From the NCBI GenBank assembly GCA_020747015.1, contig JAGTJM010000043.1, positions 62,001 through 126,000 of the forward strand: a stretch of 64,000 nucleotides of DNA. The letters are read 5' to 3'. This document shows, piece after piece, positions 34,560 to 45,464 of the stretch. This stretch comes from Pyrenochaeta sp. MPI-SDFR-AT-0127. Lineage: Eukaryota; Ascomycota; Dothideomycetes; Pleosporales; Cucurbitariaceae. A program made the position numbers and the translations under genes. Each line of letters begins with the position of its first letter. The first letter of the stretch is position 1. The notes below the pieces were generated by a model that saw nothing but the letters and a program-made list of their open reading frames with translations, had not been told where the DNA came from and searched no databases.

Positions 34560-35382
34560 GCACGATCATGCAACCGAAGCCTTTACAACTACACCTAGAA
34601 CCTAGAGAAACCGCAGAGAAGTACATTAAACCAGCCATTGAGGCCCATACACAAGCGAGTTCAAGGAGGCGCTAGAACACTACCACAAGAAAGTCTATAT
34701 CATCAAGTTCGTTCTCTTCGTAGGATGATATCTTAAGCCAACGTTTTTGAACATACGAAAGGGGATGCTTTCGCTCATCGATAAAAACGGGAATTAATAG
34801 AAGGCAAAAACCATGTTTATTCAGTGTTCCACGAAAGATTAGCTACAATATTCAAGCAAACACTTGCTTCACCGAATGGACATTGTGGCACGGCAATCTG
34901 TAACGCACGGGAAGACCTCTAGGATTCGGCAGTTCCGAACACGCAGTATATAGAACAGGAAGCTATTCAGTCGTTTGACAATTTCAATTGAGGGCACTGA
35001 GAGAGTGCTTCACTAGTAATCAGAATACAATCCGACTTCCTCTACATACCCGCGATGGTATCGTGATGTGACAAGCGGCAGGGTAGAGACATACTGCGTA
35101 AATAAAGTTGAATCTTGGTAGCAAGGAGATGGCGAAAGCAACTTGCTCGGATGACTTTCTTTCCACAATTACTAGTCCTTTCAACACAGGCGCAAGCAAA
35201 CTCATAAAATAACATAGACATGAATCTGAAACAAATTGAGTGGGGCCGGGCGGCACGGTTCACGTGCGTGTGCATCTGTATTTGACGCATCACGACGCGC
35301 TCATAGCGTCCAGGTAGACATGATCACTTGAGAAGGTCTTTAATTTCTTCGCCGCTGTATTCCCTCAAGCAAAGCCTCGACT
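34560..35382. other. No gene recognised
   Basis: This region holds only interrupted frames and the upstream region of the alpha/beta-hydrolase gene. Confidence 0.4.
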
Positions 35383-36591
35383 ATGATACCATTAACTTCC
35401 ACATTGTTCAAGCCCATGCTTGGCATGGTAGCAGACATTATTGGCGTTTATGCCGCTTTTATCGTGCTTCTTACCATACCCACATTACAAGATCACGTTA
35501 TTTATCTACACCGCATTACACTCACTTGGTTCCAAGACGTCAATACACCGGAGACATGGGGATTTTGGCGGGGCCAGGTTTCCATTTTCCACCTGAAAAC
35601 TCCTGATGGGCAAACTCTGCATGCCTGGCATGTACTACCGCTCGAGGCATACCGTGAACATCAAGATAAGCTTCGAAAAGAACCAGTGGGCCTTTGCTCG
35701 GATATCCAGCAACGGTTGTCTTTCAAGCTACTCAGGGATGATCCCACCGCTCAGCTAGTCATCTACTTCCATGGAGCCGCAGGAACTCTGGGTTCAGGCT
35801 GGCGACCTCAGAGCTACAGAGCCTTATCGGCAGCTTCTAGAAATGTCCACGTTCTCGCCATTGATTATCGTGGCTTCGGAAATAGTACTGGATGGCCTTC
35901 AGAAACAGGGCTGCTCACCGATGCCCTCACATTAGCCGACTTCGCCATGAGCACAGCTGACATACCTCCGGAGAGAACAGTAGTCTTTGCACAATCCATT
36001 GGGACTGCTGTAGCGTTGTCACTAACTCACCACTATGCATTACAAACACCACCGATACTCTTTGTTGGCACTGTACTTGTCGCACCATTTGTCGATGTAG
36101 AGTCTTTGACCAGGACATACAAAGTCGCCGGAACGGTACCTCTACTATCCCCTCTTGCCATATTTCCGCCACTTCTGGCGCTTCTCAATCGCTTCATAGT
36201 CACCAAGTTCCCCTCGAAAGAAAAACTGGCAGCACTTATCAGCCACCTTGATAAAATAAAGATCAATGGCCGACAACGCAAGTACGACATTACCCTGATC
36301 CATGCCGAAGATGACTACGATATCCCCTGGATTCATTCGGATGTGCTTTTCTGGCATGCCGTCAATGCTACTCGGGAGCCACCCACTTCTCTCACATTCG
36401 ATGAACTAGAAAAGATAAAGGGGAAAGAGAAAGTACCGCTAGGCGCTGGAGGCTGGGAGATGGAGTGGCAAGGAAAAGGTGGGATCATTCGAGAACAGAT
36501 CTTGAAGCACGGTCTGCATGATCGAATCATGAGCTACCCAGTGGTCAGCCTTGCCATCTCGAGAGCTTTCGAAAGTCAAGATACAGATTAA
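35383..36591 (+). CDS. ABHD12/BEM46-like alpha/beta hydrolase, membrane anchored
   Basis: This is a 402-residue intronless gene from the ATG at 35383. An N-terminal TM segment (GVYAAFIVLLTIPTLQDHVI) precedes an alpha/beta-hydrolase domain of the ABHD12/ABHD13/BEM46 group. The oxyanion block is VIYFHGAAGTLGSGWRP, then LAIDYRGFGNSTGWPSE. The nucleophile elbow is FAQSIGTAVA (A-x-S-x-G rather than G-x-S-x-G). The acid is within HAEDDYDIPW and the histidine within KHGLHDRIMSYP. Relatives hydrolyse (lyso)phospholipids or monoacylglycerols at ER or plasma membranes; the substrate here is not known. All triad members are present and it is intact. It is the first clearly conserved gene after the decayed left part. 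Confidence 0.88.
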   Translation: MIPLTSTLFKPMLGMVADIIGVYAAFIVLLTIPTLQDHVIYLHRITLTWFQDVNTPETWGFWRGQVSIFHLKTPDGQTLHAWHVLPLEAYREHQDKLRKEPVGLCSDIQQRLSFKLLRDDPTAQLVIYFHGAAGTLGSGWRPQSYRALSAASRNVHVLAIDYRGFGNSTGWPSETGLLTDALTLADFAMSTADIPPERTVVFAQSIGTAVALSLTHHYALQTPPILFVGTVLVAPFVDVESLTRTYKVAGTVPLLSPLAIFPPLLALLNRFIVTKFPSKEKLAALISHLDKIKINGRQRKYDITLIHAEDDYDIPWIHSDVLFWHAVNATREPPTSLTFDELEKIKGKEKVPLGAGGWEMEWQGKGGIIREQILKHGLHDRIMSYPVVSLAISRAFESQDTD

Positions 36592-36944
36592 CAAGCTTTG
36601 CTCTAGCCTGTGCTCCTGTATATACATGTTTCGTAGATTTAGGCATACGACACAATTCGACAAAGTGGTGCTTACAATGTTTGCCATGTCGTGCACTTTT
36701 GACCAGCACCAAGCACGACGATCCAACTAAATCTTTATTATACCCTTTCTGAGTGCACAGGTCGTGCGAAAATCGGCCATACAAGTTACACAAATGCAAC
36801 ACAATCATTAGCCATGCTGATTAATCAATATTCGCGTGAACTGATACGCGGCATGATTTTGACGGCCTGTTGATCTATCAAGTCGTATGCAACGCTACCG
36901 ATGAAATGCTGTATGAACATACAAGTGATCACCTCGTTTACTTT

Positions 36945-37586
36945 CTACTCATTCAAAGCACTTATCCCCTCTATATCGATCGTCTTCTTCACTCCCTCTC
37001 TCTTGACCACCTCATCCACCAACCTAGCATAGTTCGGATAATTTGACCTCATCTCAAATTTTGCCATGTTACCCCACCGATAGAAGACCAACAGATACGC
37101 ATCGACTGCTGTAAAAGCCTCTCCAACTGCATGGGTCTTGCCTTGCAACTTTTCTTCAATGAACTGAAAGGACTCTTTGGCCCACTCTCGGCCTCGCGCA
37201 CGCACAGCGTCGTGAAGCGCCTCATCTCCGATGAACCGGCCTGGCCTGAAAACACATCCAAAAGCTAGTCCGTGAACTGTGCCGCACAGCCAAGCTAGCC
37301 ATTCTTGTGAGCGAGCATTTTCCAGGATAGTTTTCCCCAGGAAGTTGTGGGAGGGTGCTAAGGCGGAAATGGTGTTTAGAATGGCGGGTGTCTCGGTAAT
37401 GAGCTCGCCGTCCAGCTCGAGGATGGGGACTCGGCCTTTTGGATTCAAGTGCAATTTGTCAGCTGGAAAACCTCGCTGCACTTTGAGATCGGTTATTGTA
37501 AATTCAAGACCAGCTTCGTTGAGGAGGATATGTGATGCCAAAGCAACGGAGCCAGAAGTCATGTACAGGTGGATTTTGGGCGCCAT
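36945..37586 (-). CDS. Glutathione S-transferase
   Basis: The ATG at 37586 gives 213 residues: a thioredoxin-fold N-terminal domain (KIHLYMTSGSVALASHILL, then NPKGRVPILELDGELITETPAIL, with the cis-proline and the glutathione-binding Glu-Thr/Ser region), then an alpha-helical C-terminal domain with VGEAFTAVDAYLLVFYRWG. These proteins conjugate glutathione to electrophiles in the cytosol. The resemblance is to the beta/GstA-like fungal and bacterial class. The serine in TSGS sits where the catalytic Tyr/Ser/Cys lies. It is intact and intronless. A few hundred bases downstream, the ABHD gene converges on it. Confidence 0.9.
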   Translation of the reverse strand: MAPKIHLYMTSGSVALASHILLNEAGLEFTITDLKVQRGFPADKLHLNPKGRVPILELDGELITETPAILNTISALAPSHNFLGKTILENARSQEWLAWLCGTVHGLAFGCVFRPGRFIGDEALHDAVRARGREWAKESFQFIEEKLQGKTHAVGEAFTAVDAYLLVFYRWGNMAKFEMRSNYPNYARLVDEVVKREGVKKTIDIEGISALNE

Positions 37587-38453
37587 GTTGAGAAGTTTGG
37601 GCAATGCGTGATGATACCGTCAAAGTGGGAGCAAGCCAGGGAATGTAGTGTTAAGTATCGAAAAGATAACAAACAGCATCTTATCTTCTCTTATATGCTC
37701 ATTCTCAGCTGTATGCCCCACCAAAAGCTGCATAAGCTGATCGAAGTCGTGTCAGCCTTGGCAGCCCTCACCTATTAATTGAAGTAAGCGCTGTCACTTG
37801 GTACTGCGGGGATAGCGATTGTGGGGATCTGAAATTTCCTCAACAAAAGCCTAGGGCACCTAGGTTATGTTGTGCGGACAGAAGCGTTCTCCACGATGAT
37901 ATAAAACCCATCGAGCCAGTCGCATTTGAAAGTAACATGCTCGTGTCACCATGGCCCAAGTTCTATGGCATCATCTAGTCAGAGTTGCAAAAATTGATTA
38001 ATTGTGCCTGTCGGCTGTGTTACAAAACGTTTCGTGGCCTGGAAATTATTGGCGGAAGCGTTGAGTGGGAGGCTTGACATCTGAGGGTCCTAAACTCGAA
38101 TCCACCGCATGACAGGGTTAAGAGGCTCAAGGGAGGACCTGAATGGATAAACGTGCCGCGTGAGATGCTGAAGTTTGGATAATGAATGTGCATGCGCTTC
38201 GATCTCTACACAATTGGTGCTAACCTAATATTTGACAATTCTTAACAGTATGCAGCACTAGAAGAGTAGAACGTGTGCTGTTGAGTTCTTATGCATTCAT
38301 TAGGCCAGGACCTGTAATAACTTGTGACATTCGATATTCTGCAAAGAAAACGGTCCGCTGGAAACGGCGTTGATGGGCCTGTCCATAACACCAAACGCCG
38401 CCGTGCAAACATCCAAAAGATGGGGGTATCCCAGACTCTTCAGGCTATCTTTT
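37587..38453. other. Intergenic, no gene recognised
   Basis: This carries the promoter of the GST gene (right of 37586) and the 3' region of the GH76 gene. A motif AAACTCGAATCC near 38091 resembles a tRNA T-loop, but no cloverleaf could be built. Confidence 0.45.
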
Positions 38454-40076
38454 TCAGAAAATCATGAACCATGCACCGCCAGCTGTAAGGGCCACCATCA
38501 TAATCGTAATTATAGCCGCACCCGCTTTGTCTGCCGTTGTGATATCTTTTTCAAAAACTGGCAGTCTATCCTGATCATTGCCGATTCCTAGCCCCGGATT
38601 ACCCTGACTAGTGCCTCCAGTATTGCTCGAGTACGGCGGCGGTACCCGGTCTACATTGAGCACACTGATGATGTTTAGTGCCGTCATCTGCGGGCCCACA
38701 CCACCTTTGCCGTCGAAGCCAGTCTGATACCACCGCATGCCGCATTGATGATTGCCGCCATTATGTTGTGAAGGACCCTCGCATGTCTGTGCTGCGGCGA
38801 CAGCTGAATGTTTGAGTCGTGGTAAAATCATGTCGTGTGTAAACGGAGCCATTTGAATGGAAACCGCGAGCCAGCGTGCAAGGTACGCTTTGAAGCTTTC
38901 TTGGTCGGCATCGCAAAGCTCTTTTGGCTCACAAATCTCATACATGACACCGTTGAACTGTTCAGGGTAAAATCGCTCAGTCTTGTTGATGAAGTTGGTA
39001 AGAGCGACACGCCACTTCTCAGCACCGTTTGTGTAGTTGTACATCTAAGTTTGTTAGCGCCAGTTTGATGACAGAAGAGAGTGCGGAAATCCTACATATG
39101 CGGCCCCTGCTATCATGATACCGTAATTGTAAGTCCACGGAGTTTGATCTGCATCTTTGCAGGGTGGATTGGTGGTGATGGCCGTGCCGTCGTACACTTG
39201 ACCATCACCAGGCAAGATTGGGCTTTCTGACATCCAGTCAAAAGCCTTCTCTGCCCACTTTGCGTATGTATCATTCTTCGTGTACATGGCCAATCGTGCT
39301 CCTAGATGGAAGAGACCTCCGTTCGAGGCTGTGTTCTTGTACGTCCAGCCTTGGAGCCACTGATAGATTTGCCATCGCATACCACCGCCGCAGATGCCAT
39401 CTGCGACTTCTTTGTTATAGCGGGTTACGAACTGATTGAACACTGATTGAGTCATGGCCAACCATCCAGGCTTATCATCAGGAGGGTCTGGGAACTTGTA
39501 TTCGGCCGCAGCAATCATGGTGAAGGCCCAGAAGACTTGATCGTCGTTGCCTTCATTCTTAGACTGGTTGGAGGGCATCTACATGGGATTAGTCTTTGAA
39601 GCCTATTGTAGAACACTCGGCTAGTGTATCTGCGTGCTGGACCGGGGTAATAGCCGGATACATACCAAGTCAAGATGCTCTCCGAATTGGTGAATCATGC
39701 CCTCGCGAATCATATCATTGTACTGGTCGTCACCTGTGTAGTGCCAGTAATCGAGCAACGTGCCGAACATGGCACCGGCCTGCCACCAGTAGTAAGGAGG
39801 GTACAGGATGCCAGGATAGCCTCCGAGAACGTGGACGCCTTTGTCGTCGATTGTGGCATACTGGGCCACGAGCTGCTTTGCCACCTTGGACGCAACATCC
39901 TTGATTGAATCTGCGGTGTCGTGTTAGCTACAGAGAGGGCCCATGTTGGAGATTGGGGGGGAAGCGAGGTGTATACCTGGCGAATTAGGATCTAATTGTA
40001 GAGCGTCGACTTGCTGTCGCACGACGCCAGAAGAGAGCAGACTGAGCGCCGCTAGCGCAGGGCTGAAGAACTTCAT
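38454..40076 (-). CDS. GH76 mannan endo-1,6-alpha-mannosidase, DFG5/DCW1 type, GPI-anchored
   Basis: This family acts at the cell surface and is thought to cut GPI-anchor glycans and graft wall proteins onto glucan. The ATG at 40076 opens a signal peptide (FFSPALAALSLLSS). Introns 39911-39976, 39579-39665 and 39045-39095 give four exons summing to 472 residues. Motifs are YPPYYWWQAGAMFGTLLDYW, the catalytic Asp-Asp pair in NEGNDDQVFWAFTMIAAAEY, GGMRWQIYQWLQGW and CGMRWYQTGFDG. The C-terminus is hydrophobic (IITIMMVALTAGGAWFMIF) after a Ser/Gly/Asn-rich stretch, as expected for GPI attachment. It is intact. It fits with SHO1 and CDC11 in this window as part of wall and morphogenesis functions. 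Confidence 0.93.
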
Positions 40077-41101
40077 TGCGAGCGCGACATGTGTATGCGC
40101 CTCAAAGTAAGTGAATGTAGTGTTGCAGTAAGCCCCGCAAGTGTGATGCGATCAAAGGCGGGGAAAGGCGCGACTAGAGTGAACAACGAAAGTGCCTAGT
40201 TACAAGAACGGAAGCGAGAGAAGGAATGATGCTGAAAGCGAGCGTGCAAAGGGCAACAGGGTCAATGACGGAGACGAGAGCTGAGATGGTCGGCGCCCGT
40301 GGACCCAGAGAATGGAATGCGGAACACCTGCAGCGAGGCGTCTGGCGGGTCATTAATTTGCAGCGCCCATCCCAGGCTCCACGAACTGGCGCGCGCAACG
40401 CCCTCGTATCTCACATGTCAGCAGTCCAATATGAGGATCCTTCGCGCTGTTTCCTGCCACATCAGGCAAGGGTAAGGCGTACACAAGGATGGGTTGGGAT
40501 GCTCCATGGCTACCAGTGGCTGGTTGTTTCACGTTAGGCGTGAAGCGGGCCAATCTATACCGTTGCATTTTGCGGTTCCTGGATATGGGTTTCTGGTCGC
40601 GCTGTTCTGGGCACCGAGTGAAATGAACGAGACCGGAATACGGCAACAAAGAGGGGCGAGAAGGGGGGCTCAGCACTTCCTTTCCCGGCTGATACTTCCG
40701 TTGTGCGGCTTCCCCAGTGCCTCTGTGGGCGTTCTGTTCGCTTCCTCGGTCTAGAATGGTAAAGGACAGCAGGATAGGGGTCTTGGTCAACGTTAAAATG
40801 TTTAGCAAACGCCATCGAACAAGCGTTTCCAAGCTAGCTGGCGGCGAGCTTTAAGACTCATTAAACCTCGCTAAGCTTGATGCACATTGCCAAGAGACTA
40901 GTGTAGAAAGGGTTTGACGGTTTTGTGGGGGTTGCAAGGGGCGCGGATAAGATAGGAGTTGGGCCCGCAGTGTAAAAATAGGTCCAGGAACATGACTTTC
41001 CAGTGTTTGAATGCGTGTCAAAGACCCCAGATGAACGCAGAGGGAACATGCAGATGCAGACATGGCAATTACTGACTACCGAACAAATGCAGACTTTTCT
41101 T
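40077..41101. other. Intergenic; promoter of GH76 gene, no further gene
   Basis: This lies between the 5' end of the GH76 gene and the 3' end of mccB. The ORFs in 40350-40830 overlap each other on both strands and show no family pattern. Confidence 0.45.
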
Positions 41102-42934
41102 TTACATCCTAAACACACCCCAAGTGCTCTCCTTCTCCACTCCCTTGTTCTGTCCTCCACATGCCATCTGCAACCCCATCCCGAGCACTCTCCTTGTGTG
41201 CTCCGGAGGAATAATGCCATCATCCCATAGTCGAGCCGAGCCGAACGTAGCCTCGCTCTCATGCTCAATCCTCGCCTTCAACGCTGGGTCTGCTTGCTTT
41301 CCTACAGCTTCCATGACCGAGGAGAGCTGCTCAGCCCCCATGACGGATGTCTTTGCATTTGGCCACGTAAAAAGCAGGCGTGGAGAGTATGCACGACCGC
41401 TGTGAGGTGTATTAGCAAATGTGAAATGACAGTCGAGTAAGGAAACTTACCACATGCCGTAATTACCTGCTCCAGCACTCGACCCAACAACGACCGTAAA
41501 CTTGGGTACATCTACGCAGCTCACCGCAGTTACGAGCTTTGCGCCATTCTTCGCAATACCCCCCTTCTCAGCATCTTGGCCGACCATGAAGCCAGAGATG
41601 TTTTGCAAGAAGATAAGTGGAATGTGACGCTTGCCGCACAGCTGGACAAAGTGTGCGCCCTTGAGTGAACTCTCACTGAAAAGAATACCATTGTTCGCTA
41701 CGATGCCGACAGGATGTCCGTAGATCTTTGCGAAGCCGGTGACCAAAGTTGAGCCATACAATGGCTTAAACTCGGAAAACGACGAGCCGTCGACGATTCG
41801 TGCAATGACCTCGTGAATAGGGATCTGCCTGCGCAAATTGGTACCCACAATCCCTGAGAGTTCTTGTGGGTCGTAGAGGGGCTCCTCGAAGGTCGCCTGC
41901 GGTGCCACGGTCTGGTTGCGATGCCAATTGAGGTTGCCCACGCTTCTTCGCGCAAGAACGAGAGCGTGTGCGTCATCAACCGCCAGATAATCGGTCACGC
42001 CAGAGATCTCGCTGTGCAGTTTGCCGCCTCCTAAATCTTCGGCTGAAACGACCTCGCCTGTCGCAGCCTTGACTAGTGGTGGACCGGCAAGGAAGATGTG
42101 GCCTTGCTTCTCGACAATGATATTCTCGTCGCTCATGCTAGGGACATAGGCGCCACCTGCTGTGCAAGGCCCCATGACAACACTTAGTTGCGGGATACCC
42201 ATGCTAGACATTCGTGCCTGATTGTAGAATATGCGGCCGAAGTGGTTGACATCCGGGAAGACGTCGGCTTGATTGGGAAGGTTCGCGCCGCCAGAATCGA
42301 CGAGGTAGATACATGGTAACCGATTCTCCTGTGCAATCGTTTGGGCTCGCAAGTGCTTCTTTACAGTGACGGGGTAGTAGGTTCCGCCCTTGACAGTTGC
42401 GTCGTTGGCGACGATCATACATTGAACACCGTTGACGGTGCCAATGCCGGTAACAATACCGCCTGCAGGCACATCCTCTCCCGGGTACATATCAAAGCCT
42501 GCCATTTGGCTCAACTCGAGGAACGGTGTTCCAGGATCGATCAATGCAGTTATTCTATCTCTAACCAGCATCTTGCCCCGTTGCACATGCTTGTCTCTAG
42601 CTTTTTGCGTTCCACCTTGCGCGATCTTGGTGTGTAGGTTAACCAGATTCTCTGTTACCTCCTCCATCTGGCGCTTGTTGTCTTTGAAGTCGGCTGAGCT
42701 AGTATCGACTGCAGTGGGGATGATAGAAACAGCTTCGGCATGGTGCGAGTGCGTAAATGTTGCAGCATTCCGCGATGGCTGGCGTGTAGGGTTCGATTGG
42801 ATTTGTGGGCGCAGTGTAGCGGAGGTTACGGACGACAGAAGACGACATGGTGCCTGCGTTCGAATAGCTATTGAGGGTCGAATGGAATGCTTAAGCAGCG
42901 TTAAAGCTTCCCGTGAAGGGGCCTTTGGGACCAT
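41102..42934 (-). CDS. mccB: 3-methylcrotonyl-CoA carboxylase, beta (carboxyltransferase) subunit, mitochondrial
   Basis: The enzyme carboxylates 3-methylcrotonyl-CoA in leucine breakdown in the mitochondrial matrix; this subunit transfers the carboxyl group from biotin. The ATG at 42934 starts an Arg/Ser-rich presequence. The carboxyltransferase domain follows with [70 protein letters not shown] and [16 protein letters not shown]. One intron (41400-41450, 51 bp) joins GAGNYGM to [11 protein letters not shown]. The product is 593 residues, normal length, ending WGVFRM. The biotin-carrying alpha subunit is not in the window. It is intact, with high conservation throughout. Confidence 0.96.
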
Positions 42935-43444
42935 GGTTGAATTCCTATCCGGTCGTGCTTCTCTTGTTTTGCGTATGCTGAGAGCACTTCTAGCGCTTCA
43001 GTTCCCTTTATGTTTGTTGTTGCGGGGGCCGGACTTGTTCTACGCAAGGGGCCGGTTATGAGTATAAGAGCTGAGCAAGATTGCTAGATATCAGCGCTGG
43101 CCAAGGGTGTATCTCACTGCAACAAAATTCAAGAAAAAAGAGGCTCTGCGCAGTTGAGGGTCAATAAACTATGGCGATTGTGCCGAGTCGGGTTGAAGCT
43201 GGAGTTGGTATGACATCGCAAGACCGCTGTTAGCCGTGCCGCGGCTTTGCGGGGAAAGCGCGCGAGCCCCATTGAGCAGGTACCACTGATCATTTTCTGA
43301 ATGAGCCGAAGCTACTCGTCACGTTCTTGGTCTCTCTCTTGCTCCAAGCCATATTTTGTACATTGGCAATTATTCCAAGACGTCATTTTTCTGCATTACT
43401 AGACCAAGTTTGGGCCAAGTCTGATGCTTCTAGCCACCTATCAT

Positions 43445-44306
43445 TCACAACTTTCCAGCCTCAACCGGCACCTCCACTACCTGGTCTAAACCCTCGTACT
43501 TTGGAAGATCTAGGTTGTACTTCTCAGCCATTTCAGGAGTCAAGAACCTTCCGCCGAGAAAATGTCTTCCCTTAAATTGCTTCACAAGCGGCTTCGGTGC
43601 TGTCAAGCTAATAAGGGCCAGTGGCATAAACCCTTTCCCAGGACCTGAGTCTCGCGGGCCATCTTCAATATCCCACGATGATGGCGCATCGACAGCGAGA
43701 ACAGGGATTGATGTGGACGCCAGTGCTTCAATCACCTTGGGGAATGGCTCACGCACTTCGCCTGAGAAAGAGAAGCCGAAAATGGCATCTACAATGTGAT
43801 CTGTCTGCTTAAGAGCGCTACTGAAGTCGTCCGTGAAGGGCACCTTGAGGTCTTCAAGTTGCTTCTTTAGACGCTGTTTGAAACGTCAGCCCCCATTAAT
43901 GACTGAGCCGAAAGTTCAATTACCTGATATAGCTCGTTCTTGCTTTGCTTGGGATAGTAAATCGTGGGTTGATATCCGTAATGGAAAAGATGGCGAGCAG
44001 CAACGAGACCATCACCACCATTGTTGCCCGGGCCGCATGCCACAAGAATTCGTCTGCCCTTGTTGAGAGGATGAAGTTTGAATACTACAAGAATCAGTAG
44101 GCAAACTGTGGCAAAATATCTAATTGGACGAACCAGCCTGTGAGACGGAAAGTCCAGCAAGTTCCATCAGTTGATCGATTGAAAATGCCCCAGTGGACAT
44201 TAGCTCCTGGTCGAGCGCAGCAGCGCTTTTGGCGGAAAGTGTCTACTCTGTTAGATCAGCAGAGGTCTACTTGGAATACATTAGTAACACTGACTCGAAG
44301 TGCCAT
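43445..44306 (-). CDS. NNR1: NAD(P)H-hydrate epimerase (YjeF N-terminal domain)
   Basis: The enzyme interconverts R and S forms of damaged NADHX/NADPHX so that the companion dehydratase can repair them. Four exons sum to 236 residues: 44306-44295 (MALR), 44242-44134 ([27 protein letters not shown]), 44084-43924 ([20 protein letters not shown], the nucleotide-binding loop) and 43873-43445 ([34 protein letters not shown]). The introns are 52, 49 and 50 bp with CTGAC/CTGAT-type branch sites, and all junctions keep frame. The catalytic Asp lies in [10 protein letters not shown]. The first exon of 12 nt is unusually short but gives the expected N-terminus. The gene is divergent from mitochondrial S16. 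Confidence 0.92.
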
Positions 44307-44675
44307 TCGGTTCTTTGGTTTATCGATAGTTGGTTGCTATGTCGTGTCAAAAGTGAGTGAGGAGCATTGCTTGAGGTGATGCGATTACATCACTGCATCG
44401 ACATGGTAAGTGAGGAGCATAACCTTCATACCACATTTAACCGGCGCTTTCCACAGCCTCATAGAATAGATTTTGAAGCAAGTGATCAAGTGCCTTGCAT
44501 CGATGAGCACTATATTTGTCCGCTCATTACACAATAAGTCTTCAATGCTTCGGGCCTCACGTGCTCACCCATACCATCGGCAAATCCTCGGTCAACCCAA
44601 AAAGTTCCCCATCCTCAAACCTCCAACATCACTATACACGAGCGCGCAACGCATCCACGGCCACTCCACAGCAGC
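44307..44675. promoter_or_regulatory. Bidirectional promoter between NAD(P)HX epimerase and mitochondrial S16
   Basis: These 369 bp separate two divergent start codons (44306 minus, 44676 plus). No element could be assigned with confidence. Confidence 0.5.
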
Positions 44676-45220
44676 ATGGTTTTAAGAATACGGCTGGCCC
44701 GCTTCGGCAAGAAGCATTCCCCATTCTACAATATTGTCGTCGCACATGCACGGTACGCCTTCCCGTAGTCCTCAATTCCTCGCCAGACTTTGATTCGCAT
44801 TCGCACCCGCACAACCACTCCTTTCGAATATCAATTGTCCCCCCAGCATGATTCGAAAGCAATTGAGCTCGCGCTAACGAAATCGACAGAACAGCACGTA
44901 ATTCGCGCCCCCTCGAAGTCCTGGGCACATATGATCCCAAACCGCAAGCGCCCAGACCCGGCGACACACACGGACGCCCATGGAAAGACATTCGGCTCGA
45001 TATTTCGCGGTCGCGATACTGGGTGGGCGTGGGCGCGCAGCCGAGCGATACAGCATGGAGGTTATTGAGCATGGTTGGCATTCTTGAACCGCAGTATCGG
45101 ATAGGCCAGATACAGGGGCAGGTCATCAAAGCGGATTCGGCGGCGAAGAGCCTCATTCCGGAGAGGAAGGTGGAGACGGTTGAAGCTGTTGAGGAGGCCA
45201 CGGAGGAGGTCAAGGCATGA
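44676..45220 (+). CDS. MRPS16: Mitochondrial ribosomal protein bS16m
   Basis: A structural protein of the small mitochondrial ribosomal subunit. Exon 1 (44676-44752) encodes MVLRIRLARFGKKHSPFYNI, the conserved bS16 start. A 137-bp intron (44753-44889, with a CTAAC branch close to the CAG acceptor) joins HAR to TARNSRPLEVLGTYDPKPQ. The frame then continues through DTAWRLLSMVGILEP to 45220, for 135 residues. The last 40 residues (VETVEAVEEATEEVKA) form a charged extension beyond bacterial S16, common in fungi. The core is basic as expected. The gene is intact. Its 3' end converges on the amino acid transporter gene, with 244 bp between the stops. Confidence 0.93.
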
Positions 45221-45464
45221 AGGAAGTTAGCAGAGGCACAGAGCAAGAACAGTGGCATTGCATCACAAGGCGTTACTCCGGCAGATTTGGAAAGATGTAG
45301 ATGTATCATAGGCAGTCCCTTGGAAGAAAGGACGGTGTAGATTCTGTACGAATACAAAGCTCACCTGAGCATCAATCGCCAACGAAAACGCCAAAATCCC
45401 AGTCTAATATGCCGAAACGCTCGCTAATGCAACAGTCGTGAATCAAAGCGAGTGGCCGCAACTC

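Noticed and set aside
38085..38110. tRNA T-loop-like AAACTCGAATCC
   Set aside because: No cloverleaf can be drawn around it.
40353..40832. 159-codon minus-strand ORF with overlapping opposite-strand ORFs
   Set aside because: No family pattern; it lies in the promoter region of the GH76 gene.
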